Assembly: GCA_964035575.1 (NCBI GenBank)
Contig: OZ037916.1
Coordinates: forward strand, 1 to 64,000
Length of the DNA: 64,000 nucleotides
DNA from: Rhynchopus sp. YZ270_cl-10
Taxonomy: Eukaryota > Euglenozoa > Diplonemea > Diplonemida > Diplonemidae
Direction of reading: 5' to 3'
Part shown: positions 10,579 through 22,549 of the stretch, piece after piece
How positions within the stretch are numbered: position 1 is the first letter of the stretch
Layout: every line of letters begins with the position of its first letter
Position numbers and translations under genes: made by a program
Notes under the pieces: generated by a model
The model's input: only the letters and a program-made list of their open reading frames with translations
The model's database searches: none
What the model was told of the DNA's origin: nothing

Positions 10579-11168
10579 ATGAGGAGGAAGGCCCTTTTGG
10601 GGGCGTTGTGGGTGGTGCTGCATGTCTGCATCAGCAGCAGCAGCAGGAGCTACACCAGCAGCAACAACAAGAGCAGCAACAGCAGCAACAGCAGCAACAG
10701 CAGCAACAGCAGCAACAGCAGCAACAGCAGCAACAGCAGCAACAGCAGCAACAGCAGCAACAGCAGCAACAGCAGCATATACTACACCAGCTGCAACTGC
10801 AGCAGCAGCAACAACGGCAGCAACAGCAGCAACAGCAGCAACAGCAGCAACAGCAGCAACAGCAGCAACAGCAGCAACAGCAGCAACAGCAGCAACAGCA
10901 GCAACAGCAGCAACAGCAGCAACAGCAGCAACAGCAGCAACAGCAGCAACAGCAGCAACAGCAGCAACAGCAGCAACAGCAGCAACAGCAGCAACAGCAG
11001 CAACAGCAGCAACAGCAGCAACAGCAGCAACAGCAGCAACAGCAGCAGCAGCAACAGCAGCAACAAAAGCAGCAACAGCAGCAGCAGCAGCAACAGCAGC
11101 AACAACATATGCTACACCAGCTGCAACTGCAGCAGCAGCAACAGCAGCAACAAGAGCAGCAGCAACAA

Positions 11169-11209
<41 letters not shown>

Positions 11210-14200
11210 ACAGGAGCAACAACTTAAGCTGCATCAACAGCAGTAGCAGGAGCCCCCTTCCCCCCCTTTTTTACCCCAAAAAGAGGCCTCTTGAGCCCAA
11301 CAACCCAAGCAGCTGCAGCTTTGATAGCAGCAACAAAAACGTGTGTGGAGGCAACAAAGCAAAGAACTGTTGTCATAACAACCCACACCCCCCTTCCCCC
11401 CATGATATCCCCAAAAAGAGGCAATGTATGCCCAACCACATCAGTGGCTGCAACTGTGATAGCAGCAAAAACGAAATCTTCGGAGTCCTGGGTGGGGTCC
11501 CAGTATCACCCCTGGTGTGCAGCAGCAGCAGTTCCAAAGGCCTTTACAGCAGCAGTTCCAACAGCAGGCTCTACAGCTTTTTCACCAGCAGTTCCAAAGG
11601 CTTCTGCAGCAGCGGTTCCAACAGCAGGTCCAACAGCAGTTCCAACAGCAGGCACAACAGCAGTTTAAACAGCAGTTCCAACGGCTTCTGCAGCAGCAGT
11701 TCCACGAGCGTTTCCAAAAGCAGTTCCAGCAGCAGTTCCAACAGCAGGCACAACAGCAGTTTCAACTGCAGTTCCAAAGACTTCTGCAGCAGCAGCTCCA
11801 ACGGCAGGTCCATCAGCAGTTCCAACAGCAGGCTCAACAACAGCAGTTTCAACAGCAAGGACTTCTGCGGCAGCAGCTCTAACGGCAGGTCCAACAGCAG
11901 TTCCAACAGTAGGCTTAACAGCAGTTTCAACAGCAGTTCCACAGACTTCTGCAGCAGCGGTTCCAACAGCAGGTCCAGCAGCAGTTCCAACAGCAGGCAC
12001 AACAACAGCAGTTTCAACAGCAGTTCCAATGGCTTCTGCAGCAGCAGTTCCAACAGCGTTTCCAAAAGCAGTTCCAGCAACAGGCACAACAGCAGGCACA
12101 ACAGCAGTTTCATCAGCAAGGACTTCTGCGGCAGCAGCTCCAACGGCAGGTCCATCAGCAGTTCCAACAGCAGGCTCAACAACAGCAGTTTCAACAGCAG
12201 TTCCAATGGCTTCTGCAGCAGCAGTTCCAACAGCGTTTCCAAAAGCAGTTCCAGCAACAGGCACAACAGCAGGCACAACAGCAGTTTCATCAGCAAGGAC
12301 TTCTGCGGCAGCAGCTCTAACGGCAGGTCCAACAGCAGTTCCAACAGTAGGCTTAACAGCAGTTTCAACAGCAGTTCCACAGACTTCTGCAGCAGCGGTT
12401 CCAACAGCGTCTCCAAAAGCAGTTCCAGCAGCAGTTCCAACAGCAGGTCCAACAGCAGCACCAACATCAACAGCAGACGCAGCAACAACATCAGCGACAA
12501 CAACCTAGGGGGTGGTGAGCGAGGTATGCTGGTGTTCGGGGTCAGCCTTGCGGGGCGAGAAGGACAGAGTGGCTGTGTGATGATGCGGGTGTGGCAAAAG
12601 GGGTGTGTACAGATAGAGTTTTGGTTCGACTGGTGGTGCAACCTCTGGGAGGTCTTCACCTCCTTGCGTCAGCCTGACCCCTGCTGGGTAGCCGAGGCAC
12701 CTGAGTGGGGAGTGTTTGTGTCGTTCGCGGTCCTGGATCTGTGGAAGGACAGACGCGCCCCTACCCTCAGTCATCTCATTTTGTGGCTGGTGGGCAGGAG
12801 GACCAGGAGGACGCGACGAGGACACCGGTCCTTGAACTGGACCAAGTCACAGGCGGGCAGGCTCCGTCGGCGCAAGGCGCCCTGCAATCGTCCGCCCTCC
12901 CCGGCAGCGCACCCAGTTTTCCGCAGGATCAGGGTCGCCGATGCGTTGAGAGGTGCTTTGCAGTGTGTGGCCATCTGGGTTCTGGTTTTTGTGGGGTCTG
13001 AGCTTGGGAGGTCAGCGCCACATGCTTTGGGTTGTGCGCTGTTTCGGGACGCGGAGGTGCTGGGGGTGGGTCTGCTGCGGGGACTGTGCCGCGCACGCAG
13101 GGGGTGGCGGTGGCTGGAAGGGGCGAGCGAGCGAGTGCACCGATGGACCGGAGGGATCCGAGTGGCTGCCAGCTTGGTGAGAGCCAGTGTGATGGGGGTG
13201 GGTCAGTTGTCGGTGCGTGCAGCCGAGTGGGTGTGGGTTGCATGGTCCGCAGGTGGTTGTTTGGCGGGTTTTGTGGCACTGGTCGGCGTCGCGCGCCCAC
13301 TTGGCTGGGTTCTTCTCTTGGAGGTGCGCCGTGTGGCAGCACGCAGGTGGACTCGTAGGATCGGGATGGCATTTGGCATGCTGGCGGTGTCCCTACTGGT
13401 CTTGCTGTCGTTGTTGTGGCGAGCGGTGACGCCCTGGGACCTGCGCCCTGCCCCTGCTGATCCGGAGCACCCGGTAAGCTTGTCCCCGTTTGCGTTGACC
13501 GGTGGGTGCGCAAACGTGAACGCTCCTGCGTATACAGAGCAGGCGGTGTCTGTGGACGCGACTCTGGCGAAGTTTGGAGCTAAACGCATCCCCAACGTGT
13601 CTACTAATGATTGTGGTTATGTGGCACTACACCTCTGGGACCACGACACGCAGCCGGACGTGAGGGCAATGCGCAAGCAGCTGTATGACACAGCAGTGGA
13701 GGTGTCGAACCGCCTGGTGCAGGTGCTGGGGTCGCAGGAGGCCATGACGGAGTTTGCCAATGGTGTGACCGGCGAGGCCCACCTCAACCACTTGGGGCTT
13801 CAGCTCACCGCGACAGCATCCCGCATCAACATCGTGGTGGTGCAGGCGTCGGAAGAGAACCCCCTCGTGCGCATCACCCCTGGTAGCAAAAGAGTCGCCA
13901 AGTCGTACGCGGAGAGCTTCCAAGCGAAACTTCCCACGGTCGTCATCGCTCTCTGTGACTCTCACTTTGAGGCAGTGGAGCTTGTCCCGGAGGTGGGGAA
14001 GACCAAGGAGGGGATGGCAGAGAAGATGAGGAAGGAGGCTCGGCAGGCAGTGCTGGACACAGCGCATTTGGATGGCATCATCCCCACCAACACCACCACC
14101 ACCGCCCCCCTGGCTACCAAGCTGGGGCACATCAATGCGGATCGGGTGTTCTGCCCCTTTGATGGATGCAGAGCGGGAATTTTGTCTTCGAGTGATGCGG

Positions 14201-17200
14201 TCGGGGGCCTGTCTCGTAAGGGCTTGCTGCAGCATATGCGTCGCCACCAGGCGGATGGAGCGTACATCCCCGACGAGCTGTTGGGCCACTTGGGCATGTC
14301 GCGCTGTGCGAACGATCAGTGCGACATGCTATTGCCGCAGAGCAAGGAGGTCTGCAACACCTGTACGGTGCACTTTGGCGAAGAAGGCTTCACCGCTCCG
14401 TCTCCCTCCAGTCGAGGAATGCTGACAGATCAGGATGACCTCCCCTCCTTTGAAGTCATGGGGACCACCAGGATCCAGCTGAAGGGCGGGTGCCCAGACA
14501 AACACCTACAGCTGTACAGCGAGCTCTTCCTGAGGGTCCTCATGGACATCCTGGAGTACCAGGACGAGGTGGCCTGGAAGCGCCTTGCACTGTTCTTCAC
14601 AGTGTTTCACCGGACACGGACAGAACGAGGGGGCAAGGACCAGGAGCGACGTTTGACGAGCACCTGGGGGAAGGACTTGGAGGCTTGGAAGGCTGGCCAG
14701 TATGTCGCCCTGTGGGAGCAAACGGTAGAGGAGCGGAAGCCAAGGCCCTCGGGGTGGTCGGATGAAGACACTGACGAAGGGAGACGGAAGCGCACCATCG
14801 CCAAAGCGAGAGCAGGACTCCCGAGCCAGGCCATGTCATGCGCTACCAGCGACGGCCTCGCCCCACAGACACCGGCGACGCTGGAAAAGCTTCAGACGAA
14901 GCACCCAGCCGCTGCCGACTCCAAGGCCCTGGAGCAGGCGGATTGGCCCCAGCCTCAGGAGGTCCCACCGGTGACAGTGGTGGAGGTGATGAAGGCCCTG
15001 CGGAGCATGCCGAAGTCATCGGCGGCGGGTCCCTCGAACGTGACGGGCGCGCACCTTCGTACACTTTGCCTACAGAGGCGGGCTAAGGGCACTTTGGCAG
15101 CGCTGGCCGCAGTGTTGACGTCTTTGGCACGAGGAAATGCTCCAGTGGAGGTGGCTGAGTTCTTCGCCGGCGCTAACTTGGTGGCTCTCCGGAAGCCTGC
15201 AAAGGGGCCGGGCCTGGAGGAGGACGTGCGACCGATTGCGGTTGGGGACACTCTCCGCAGACTGGTGGGAAAGATTCTGTCGGCGCGAGTGCGGGTGCCT
15301 GCTAGGACGCTTCTTCTTCGAGGGAACCAGGTGGGGGTGGCAACGGCAAGGGGGGCGGCAGTGGCGACTGATGTTATCTCGCAGTACGCCGTGCGCAACC
15401 GCGGAAAAGGTAAAGTCATTTTGAAAATTGACTACCGTAACGCGTTCAACTGCGTAGACCGCCTGTCGATGCTAAGAGCGGTCGACGCCAACCTCCCCGA
15501 GCTGGCCCCATGGGTGCGATGGTGTTACCTGGAGCCCTCCAGCCTGTTTTATGGTGGGGATACCATAAGGTCACAGCGCGGAGCTCAACAAGGAGATCCC
15601 TTGGGCCCGCTTCTCTTCTCCCTGACCATCCACCAGATGGCGCTAGAGCTGAAGGGGCACCCAGGCCTGGATGGGACTTTGTGGTACCTCGATGACGGCT
15701 CTCTGCGGGGGTCCCCTAAGGCGGTTTTTGAGGCGTACCAGGTTCTGTGCACTCGTAGCTCCGAACTGGGGTTGGAGGTGAACGCGAACAAGTGTGAGCT
15801 CATCTCCACTGGTGGCGTCTCCAAGGAGGATCTCGAGGCCGTGGGGTTCACGTTGAACGAGGGTGGACAGGACGCCATGGGTGAAGGCGGGTTCCGGCTG
15901 TTGGATGTGGATGGGTTCGACTTCTTGGGCATCCCCATTGGGTCTGTGGCTTTCTGCGAGGAGTACATGGCCCAGAAGGTGGACGATTCCCGCCGCAACC
16001 TGGAAGCCCTTGTGGACCTCGGGGACTCCCAGGCAGCCTTCTACGTACTGAGATACTGCGAAGGCTACTGCCGCATGGTGTTCTACATGCGGGGGATCCC
16101 ACAGTGCGCGGAGTACCTGACGGCCTTTGACGACCTGATCGACAGGTGCCTGGCTGCGCTTCTGCATGACCCGGATGGGGCGCTGCCGGAGTTGGCAAGG
16201 GCGCAGGCGGCGCTTCCTGTGGCGCTTGGGGGGCTGGGTATCCGTCGCACCGTGGACCATCGGACAGCTGCGTCCCTCGCCTCTCAGTCAGGGAACCTGC
16301 AACTGTCGCAGGCCTTGGACCCTGCCTTCACCTGGGATGAGGAGAGATGGAACAGCGCGGCTGAGGAGTACAACTCCAGGGTACCGGTGGCGTTTCACGT
16401 GGACAGGGCCCAGCCGAAGAAGATCCTGGAGCAGCAGAGTCTGTCATCTGCGGTGATTGACGCCCAGGCAGACAAGTTGATGCAACAGCTCTGCATGCGA
16501 GACCGAGCACGGATGAAGTCCCTTCTCCTGCCGCTTTCCGGGACGTACCTCACGGCGACACCCTCAGCAAGGAACCAGATGTCTTCAGCGGATTTTGCGG
16601 TTGTGACCCGTTTCCGACTAGGGGTGGCCATCCATGCGGAGGGAACGACTTGCTCGGCATGTCAGGGGGGGCAGAAAAGGGTTGTCATGGACTCCTTTGG
16701 CGACCACACCTTTGGCTGCCCCTACTCCAAACACCGCGTCGCCCGCCACAACGCCTTGCGGGATTCGGTGTACCGAGCTGCTCAAGGGGCGGGCTTGGAC
16801 CCTGCTTTGGAGGAGACCGTGCGAGTGGAGTTGGAGTCGAAGAAGCGGCCAGGCGACGTCTACCTCCCAGTAGGAGTGGCGGAAAATGGACCTCGTTGTT
16901 TGGACATCACCCACGTGTGCCCCACCTTGCCTTCCTACAGAACAGGGGCCTCGAAGTTTGTGGGCTGGTCGGCGAAGAACCAGGGCCAGGTCAAACGGGA
17001 GAAGCACGAGCGGGATTTGAACAAGATCAATACCAAGTTCTCCCCTATTGTGTTTGAAGCCTTCGGGGGTGCAGGCGACGAGGCGAACCTCTTGATTGCG
17101 CAGCTTGGAGGCCTGACGACGGGACAGACGTCGCACCTGACAGGGTCGGCAGAGTTGCGCATCCGGGAGAGCATTGCGGTGGCGTACCAGAAAAAGGTCG

Positions 17201-20200
17201 CATCTTCCTTTCTGGAGCGGGGTGCTATGTGTGTAGGGATTGCCACCCTGAAGCGGGAGCCGTGTGTGGAGGTAGATGTGGCACCGTCTGCAGAGGACAT
17301 GGACCGGTTTGGACGCCGCAGTGCAGGGGCCGTGGAACCTCTCTGTGACGATGCGAACCCTGACGACGATATGAGTCGTCCTGCAGACCGAACGGAGGAG
17401 CAGCAGGGGAAGCGCAAGAGGGACGTGAAGCCGGACCACGTGGAGCCACCGAGGAAGCGGACCGGGAGGTTCGATTCGGCCACCGTGATTCCGGAAGGGC
17501 CTGGTCTCGATGTGGTGCGTGAGTGGGAGTTTTTGCGTGAGTGCCCGGCAGCGCAGAGGCCTCGGGCGACGGAGCAGGCGGCCAAGCTGGGAGCCTCGAA
17601 GGTGACTTGGTCGTTTGTGGCGGGGGACTGTGCTTTTGAGGCTTTGCTCTTCGCCACCGGGCGCACGGATTTGACGGTGGAGGGTCTGCGCCAGGCGGCA
17701 GTGAAGAAGGTCCAGGGCCGCGCTGATCTGTCGAGTGCGGCTGTCCCTAATTTTGGGGTCTGGCAGCGGCTGATGACGAGTGGGGACAGAGGAGACCAGC
17801 GTACGTGGACGGATGCCATTGCAGTGGCGGGGGCAGGGGAGGCTCTTGAGGTATCTGTGGTCATCCTCAACGAGTTCGCCCGCCCTTCTCTGATGGTGCC
17901 AAGAAAACGGCCTAAGGCAGTGGTCCTTCTCCTCCACTCGGGTGATCAGGATGCGGCAGATGGATCCGGCAGTATCCCGGGACACTACGAGCCCCTCACC
18001 ATGGACCCGGCTCTGCAGCAGCACATCCTGTCTTTTGAGGCCACAGGTGGTAAGGGGGAGTGCCAGTCAGAGCGCCCCATGGCTTTTGTGGGAGCGAGGG
18101 AGGCGGAGGCGTCGAACACTTTCCTGCAGTGCGAACAATGCAGCAAGCTCTTCGATGCGTCGGACGCACACTTCTGCTGTCACACGTGTGGTGGCTTGGC
18201 ATGTCTGCACTGCGCTCAGGGGTCCAAGCACTGCCCTCTGTCGCAAATTGGCAGGGCGGAATACTTCAGTGCCCTGTCTTTTTTGCACTCGAATGTTCCG
18301 GCTCAGGCTGCCTCTGCGGAGGGGAGCGGAGACCCACCACCTAAACGGGCTCCTTCTCCAGCAGTGCCAGCTCCCGAGGGCGAGGACGTCGAGGAGGTAG
18401 ACACGCCAATGGCGGGCGAAGAGGGGCAGCAGGCAGAACAGAAGCAGCAGAAGCACGAGAAGCAACGGAAACAGCAGAAGCAGCAACAACAAAAGGCGGA
18501 CCAGGATAAGAAGGAAGCGTTGCAGCGTGCGTCGGACGCGTGGCAGCAAGCCCTGGAGGTACGGCGGGAGCATCGTCGGTCGTGGGGACCGGATTTGGCC
18601 GCGCTTCGGGGCACTTTTGGCGACCGCCAGCAGGAGTTGAGTCGTTTCCTGGAGGAACAGAATGTGCGTCTGGACCAGGCGAAGGCGGCGGACAGGCATC
18701 GTGTGGAGGAGCTGACCGCCAGGCACAAGCGGGAACTCGCAGAGGACGCGAAGAAGATGCATGCGCAGTACTTGGAAGACTGCGATCGGCACCCCGAAGC
18801 AGGAGAGTCGCTCCGGGCGGAGTATGACAGGCAACGCTGCGAGAGGCATTACGCCATCGCAGCTAAGCATGAGTCGGAGCAGAAGGCGACCACTCTGTTG
18901 TTGACGGCGGTGAACCTCTCCCGACAGCTGGAGGCAGAACGCATGGTGGCATACGGGCGGTGCTTTGGGGTGGTGTGCGAAGGGCGGCTATTCCTCCCCT
19001 GCCATGCGGTGCGGAGAGCGGTGGGCGACGACCCTGAAGGACTCGAACCTGACTGTGTCGGCGACTGGATGGCTCTCTTTGGTCCTCAAGGTGCTTCTCC
19101 GTGCCCGGGCGAGTTCCTGTACTGCTGGGCGACACAGCAGCCGTGGAGTGGGAACGGGGAGGGGGACGGTGATTGCCCGGAGTCGGTGGTCGCCCGTCAG
19201 GCGGTTAGGAAGATAGCAGGGGAGGCCGGATACTGCGATACCTGGGGCAAGACCAGCGCGGTCATCGTCGTTCGGGAAGGCAGGGTCAGCTGGGGAACCC
19301 CTTCTCGGGATCAGCTGGAGGAGGAGGTGGGGCGACAGGCCGAGGCGGCAGACACCGAGGTGCGTGTGAAGGTGGAGGAGATGGATGATGATGAGCAGGA
19401 GCAGGAGGAGGACCTCGACACCGCGATGGAGGGGGCGGATCGCTCGCATTCTCTGTCAGTGGAAGGCATCCCTGACCAGAAGAAGCAAGCGAGGGTGAGG
19501 GAATTGCTGAGGGCGCAGAGCGAGGCTTGGATGTGGACGGAGGAGGAGCGGACGGAGAGGGGGGGTCTTTTCCCGTGCCTCACCATGGGGTCGCCGGTGC
19601 CTTCTTCTGTGACGAAGTGGATCTCCCTGTTCCACTACCGTCAGGGAGAGAAACAGGATGGCAGACCCTTGTTGTCACTCCCCCTCTCTACCGCTACTTT
19701 CACTCAGTGGTATGAGGTGATGAAGGTGGTGGGTTTGCATGAGTGGTCGGTTCAGGAAAAGTGCAAGGCAAAGTCGACGTTGCATGCCCTGACGGACAAC
19801 CGGAGCAGTAGGGGGCAGGCCTTTGCAGCGGAGAGTACAAGGAGGGAGAATGAGGCACGAGCGGCTCGAGAGGGAATAGGCCGACAACCTCAAGCCTCCT
19901 CCTCTTCTTCTTCTTCTTCCTCCACCTCTGCAGGCCGTGGCACTACAACCTCCATCGCCCAACCTGCAGTCTCCACTTCTTCCTCCTCCTCATCGGCAGG
20001 CCGTGGCAATGCAACCTCCTCCGCCCAACCTGCTCCTTCCCCAGCTCCCAAAGGACCCCAGCGCCATGCAGCTCAGGGTAGGTCCAACACGTCGAACGTG
20101 TTCACCGACGCAGTGGCACAAGCGACGCAGCATGTGCTCTCGCCCCAGGAGGTGCAGAGAGGGCGCAATGGTCGCGGTGGTGGACAGAAGGGGAGACAGA

Positions 20201-20241
20201 GCGGAGGAAGGAAGGGGAAAAAGGGGAATAAAAAGAATTAG
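10579..20241 (+). CDS. LINE polyprotein (OTU, zinc finger, RT, endonuclease, OTU), copy B
   Basis: This intact ORF of 3,220 codons starts at the ATG shared with copy A (MRRKALLGALWVVLHVC, signal-peptide-like). Approximate residues: Ser/Asn-rich repeat 20-640; hydrophobic segments 884-950; OTU-like domain 1 at 1,005-1,135 (NDCGY, HFEAV); zinc fingers 1,190-1,266; RT 1,480-1,750, with motif A KIDYRNAF, motif B QQGDPLGPLLF and motif C YLDD at 1,703; CCHC cluster (CSAC...HTFGC) 2,025-2,047; restriction-like endonuclease RPGDV...CLDIT 2,090-2,110; OTU-like domain 2 at 2,345-2,472 (GDCAFEAL, HYEPL); RING-like Cys/His cluster 2,517-2,555; Gln/Lys coiled coil 2,618-2,780; acidic and Ser-rich tail. 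R2/NeSL-type LINEs have an RT-CCHC-RLE order, NeSL-1 has a Ulp1-type protease, and Dualen elements are reported with OTU-like proteases. No AP-endonuclease or RNase H was seen. Confidence 0.9.
10627..11246 (+). repeat. CAG/CAA microsatellite expansion in LINE copy B ORF
   Basis: Almost uninterrupted repeats of AGCAGCAAC/CAGCAACAG fill this stretch, broken by two short ATACTACACCAGCTGCAACTG-like interruptions near 10,777 and 11,105. In the LINE frame it encodes Ser-Asn-Ser runs; in the other two forward frames it would encode poly-Gln or Ala-Ala-Thr. Copy A lacks most of this expansion, so it grew after A and B separated or was lost from A. Confidence 0.92.
11517..12495 (+). repeat. Degenerate Ser/Asn-coding minisatellite in LINE copy B
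   Basis: This is the counterpart of the copy A minisatellite at 8,606-9,860. Units centred on AGCAGTTCCAACAGC recur with GGCTTCTGC and GACTTCTGC interruptions, encoding SSSNS, GFCSS and DFCGS blocks. Larger blocks are duplicated; for example the stretches around 12,000-12,120 and 12,180-12,300 are near copies. Confidence 0.85.
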
Positions 20242-20496
20242 AGAGTTAGAGAGTTAGAGGTGAGAGTGTGTGTGTAGAAGCGTGTAGAGAATGACAGTTT
20301 GCCCCATGTTTATTTTTAACCCTTTTTATTTTGTGTTTTTGGTTCTTTTCATCCTTTGGGGTTTGCCCCCCCTTTCCCCCCTTTCCGCCCCCCTTCCTAT
20401 TTGTTAATATTTTTGGTTGGCTGCTGGCTAGGACGGGTCTACCCCAGCGACGGCCCTTACCCCTTGGACGAGGCTCTGAGGGTAGACTGAGGGCAG

Positions 20497-20503
20497 TCTC
20501 GGA

Positions 20504-20506
<3 letters not shown>
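20497..20506 (+). repeat. Left target-site duplication of LINE copy D
   Basis: TCTCGGAGTA lies immediately left of copy D's poly(T) tract and is repeated at 21,815-21,824 on the far side. The intact sequence is continuous in copy A and copy C 3'UTRs, which shows that D interrupted copy B here. A preceding G also matches, so the duplication may be 11 bp. Confidence 0.88.
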
Positions 20507-20577
<71 letters not shown>

Positions 20578-21814
20578 GGTGTTGTTCAACTTAGCCCTAG
20601 GCTCGCTTTTTTTTTATCTACATCCAGTGACAGAGGGGGTACTTACTAGTCAAGCGAGTATGTAAACAGCTAGATGTCCAGACAAGGGCACTTTACTATT
20701 GTACTGGCAAGACAGTGCCTGAAAACACAGTTAGTGGCACTAAAATAGAAAGCATCTGGGACAACTACAACCAACACTTCCCTGCAAATAAGCAAAAGGG
20801 TCGTATGTGAGTGCAATTTTTCCCAAAAGGAAAAGGGGAGGGGATGGGACGGGAGGGTTGCTCTGTCTACCGGTGTAGTTTTATTTTGCTTTGTCTTGGG
20901 GAGGGGAGGGGAGGAGAAGGAGGGGATTGAGTGAGCCGTTTCCTCTGTAACACACAAACAAATAAAAAGGAAGTTCCATAATCTTTTTAGTAGTTTTCTT
21001 TTTGGTGAAAATTTTTGAGAACTTCTGTAAGTGTGACCTGACCCGACTGACTGACACCCAAAGGGGAAAACAACAATAACGCACAACAAAATCAACAACA
21101 ACAATGGTGGGTCTCGTGCTTACCTGTGGTGGTTTTGAAAAATGAAAAATTTAAATTGACCTTCACAAGGTAAAAATGAAAAACTAAAGGAGTGAAAAAA
21201 GGAACTCAAAGGACAAGAGTTCTGTACAAACTCTACTCTACTGCACAATCTATAAAAGTGGCCCAATGGCTCCTGATGCCACTGGCCTGGCTCTTAGACA
21301 GGTCTTACTCCGAGACTGCCCTCTACCCTCAGAGCCTCGTCCAAGGGGTAAGGGCCGTCGCTGGGGTAGACCCGTCCTAGCCAGCAGCCAACCAAAAATA
21401 TTAACAAATAGGAAGGGGGGCGGAAAGGGGGGAAAGGGGGGGGCAAACCCCAAAGGATGAAAAGAACCAAAAACACAAAATAAAAAGGGTTAAAAATAAA
21501 CATGGGGCAAACTGTCATTCTCTACACGCTTCTACACACACACTCTCACCCTCTAACTCTCTAACTCTCTAATTCTTTTTATTCCCCTTTTTCCCCTTCC
21601 TTCCTCCGCTCTGTCTCCCCTTCTGTCCACCACCGCGACCATTGCGCCCTCTCTGCACCTCCTGGGGCGAGAGCACATGCTGCGTCGCTTGTGCCACTGC
21701 GTCGGTGAACACGTTCGACGTGTTGGACCTACCCTGAGCTGCATGGCGCTGGGGTCCTTTGGGAGCTGGGGAAGGAGCAGGTTGGGCGGAGGAGGTTGCA
21801 TTGCCACGGCCTCG
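20507..21814 (-). mobile_element. LINE copy D, 5'-truncated, nested in copy B
   Basis: This minus-strand insertion begins with 70 T on the plus strand (its poly(A) tail), then the complement of the family 3' end GTTGAACAACACC, the whole 3'UTR and about 80 codons of the ORF C-terminus, where it stops. It is flanked by direct repeats TCTCGGAGTA. The 5' truncation, poly(A) tail and TSD are the usual marks of target-primed reverse transcription. Two extra bases (CG) lie at the 5' junction. Confidence 0.92.
21569..21812 (-). pseudogene. C-terminal fragment of LINE ORF in copy D
   Basis: About 80 codons matching the Ser-rich and basic C-terminal end of the LINE polyprotein end in the same TAG as copy A. 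The fragment was cut off at its 5' side by truncation during insertion. It has no start of its own and is not expected to be expressed. Confidence 0.85.
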
Positions 21815-21824
21815 TCTCGGAGTA
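21815..21824 (+). repeat. Right target-site duplication of LINE copy D
   Basis: This is the second TCTCGGAGTA. Copy B's 3'UTR resumes here and continues to its poly(A) at 22,551. Confidence 0.88.
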
Positions 21825-22549
21825 AGACCTGTCTAAGAGCCAGGCCAGTGGCATCAGGAGCCATTGGGCCACTTTTATAGATTGTGCAGTAGAGTAGAGT
21901 TTGTACAGAACTCTTGTCCTTTGAGTTCCTTTTTTCACTCCTTTAGTTTTTCATTTTTACCTTGTGAAGGTCAATTTCAATTTTTCATTTTTCAAAACCA
22001 CCACAGGTAAGCACGAGACCCACCATTGTTGTTGTTGATTTTGTTGTGCGTTATTGTTGTTTTCCCCTTTGGGTGTCAGTCAGTCGGGTCAGGTCACACT
22101 TACTGAAGTTCTCAAAAATTTTCACCAAAAAGAAAACTACTAAAAAGATTATGGAACTTCCTTTTTATTTGTTTGTGTGTTACAGAGGAAACGGCTCACT
22201 CAATCCCCTCCTTCTCCTCCCCTCCCCTCCCCAAGACAAAGCAAAATAAAACTACACCGGTAGACAGAGCAACCCTCCCGTCCCATCCCCTCCCCTTTTC
22301 CTTTTGGGAAAAATTGCACTCACATACTACCCTTTTGCTTATTTGCAGGGAAGTGTTGGTTGTAGTTGTCCCACATGCTTTCTATTTTAGTGCCACTAAC
22401 TGTGTTTTCAGGCACTGTCTTGCCAGTACAATAGTAAAGTGCCCTTGTCTGGACATCTAGCTGTTTACATACTCGCTTGACTAGTAAGTACCCCCTCTGT
22501 CACTGGATGTAGATAAAAAAAGCGAGCCTAGGGCTAAGTTGAACAACAC

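Noticed and set aside
10530-11246. Poly-Gln frame in copy B
   Set aside because: It reads the CAG/CAA expansion out of frame with the intact LINE ORF, starts without ATG and ends where the repeat ends.
20670-21104. 144-codon frame in the LINE 3'UTR
   Set aside because: It is repeated in copy C only because the copies are recent duplicates; no domain or GC3 bias, and no ATG supported by context.
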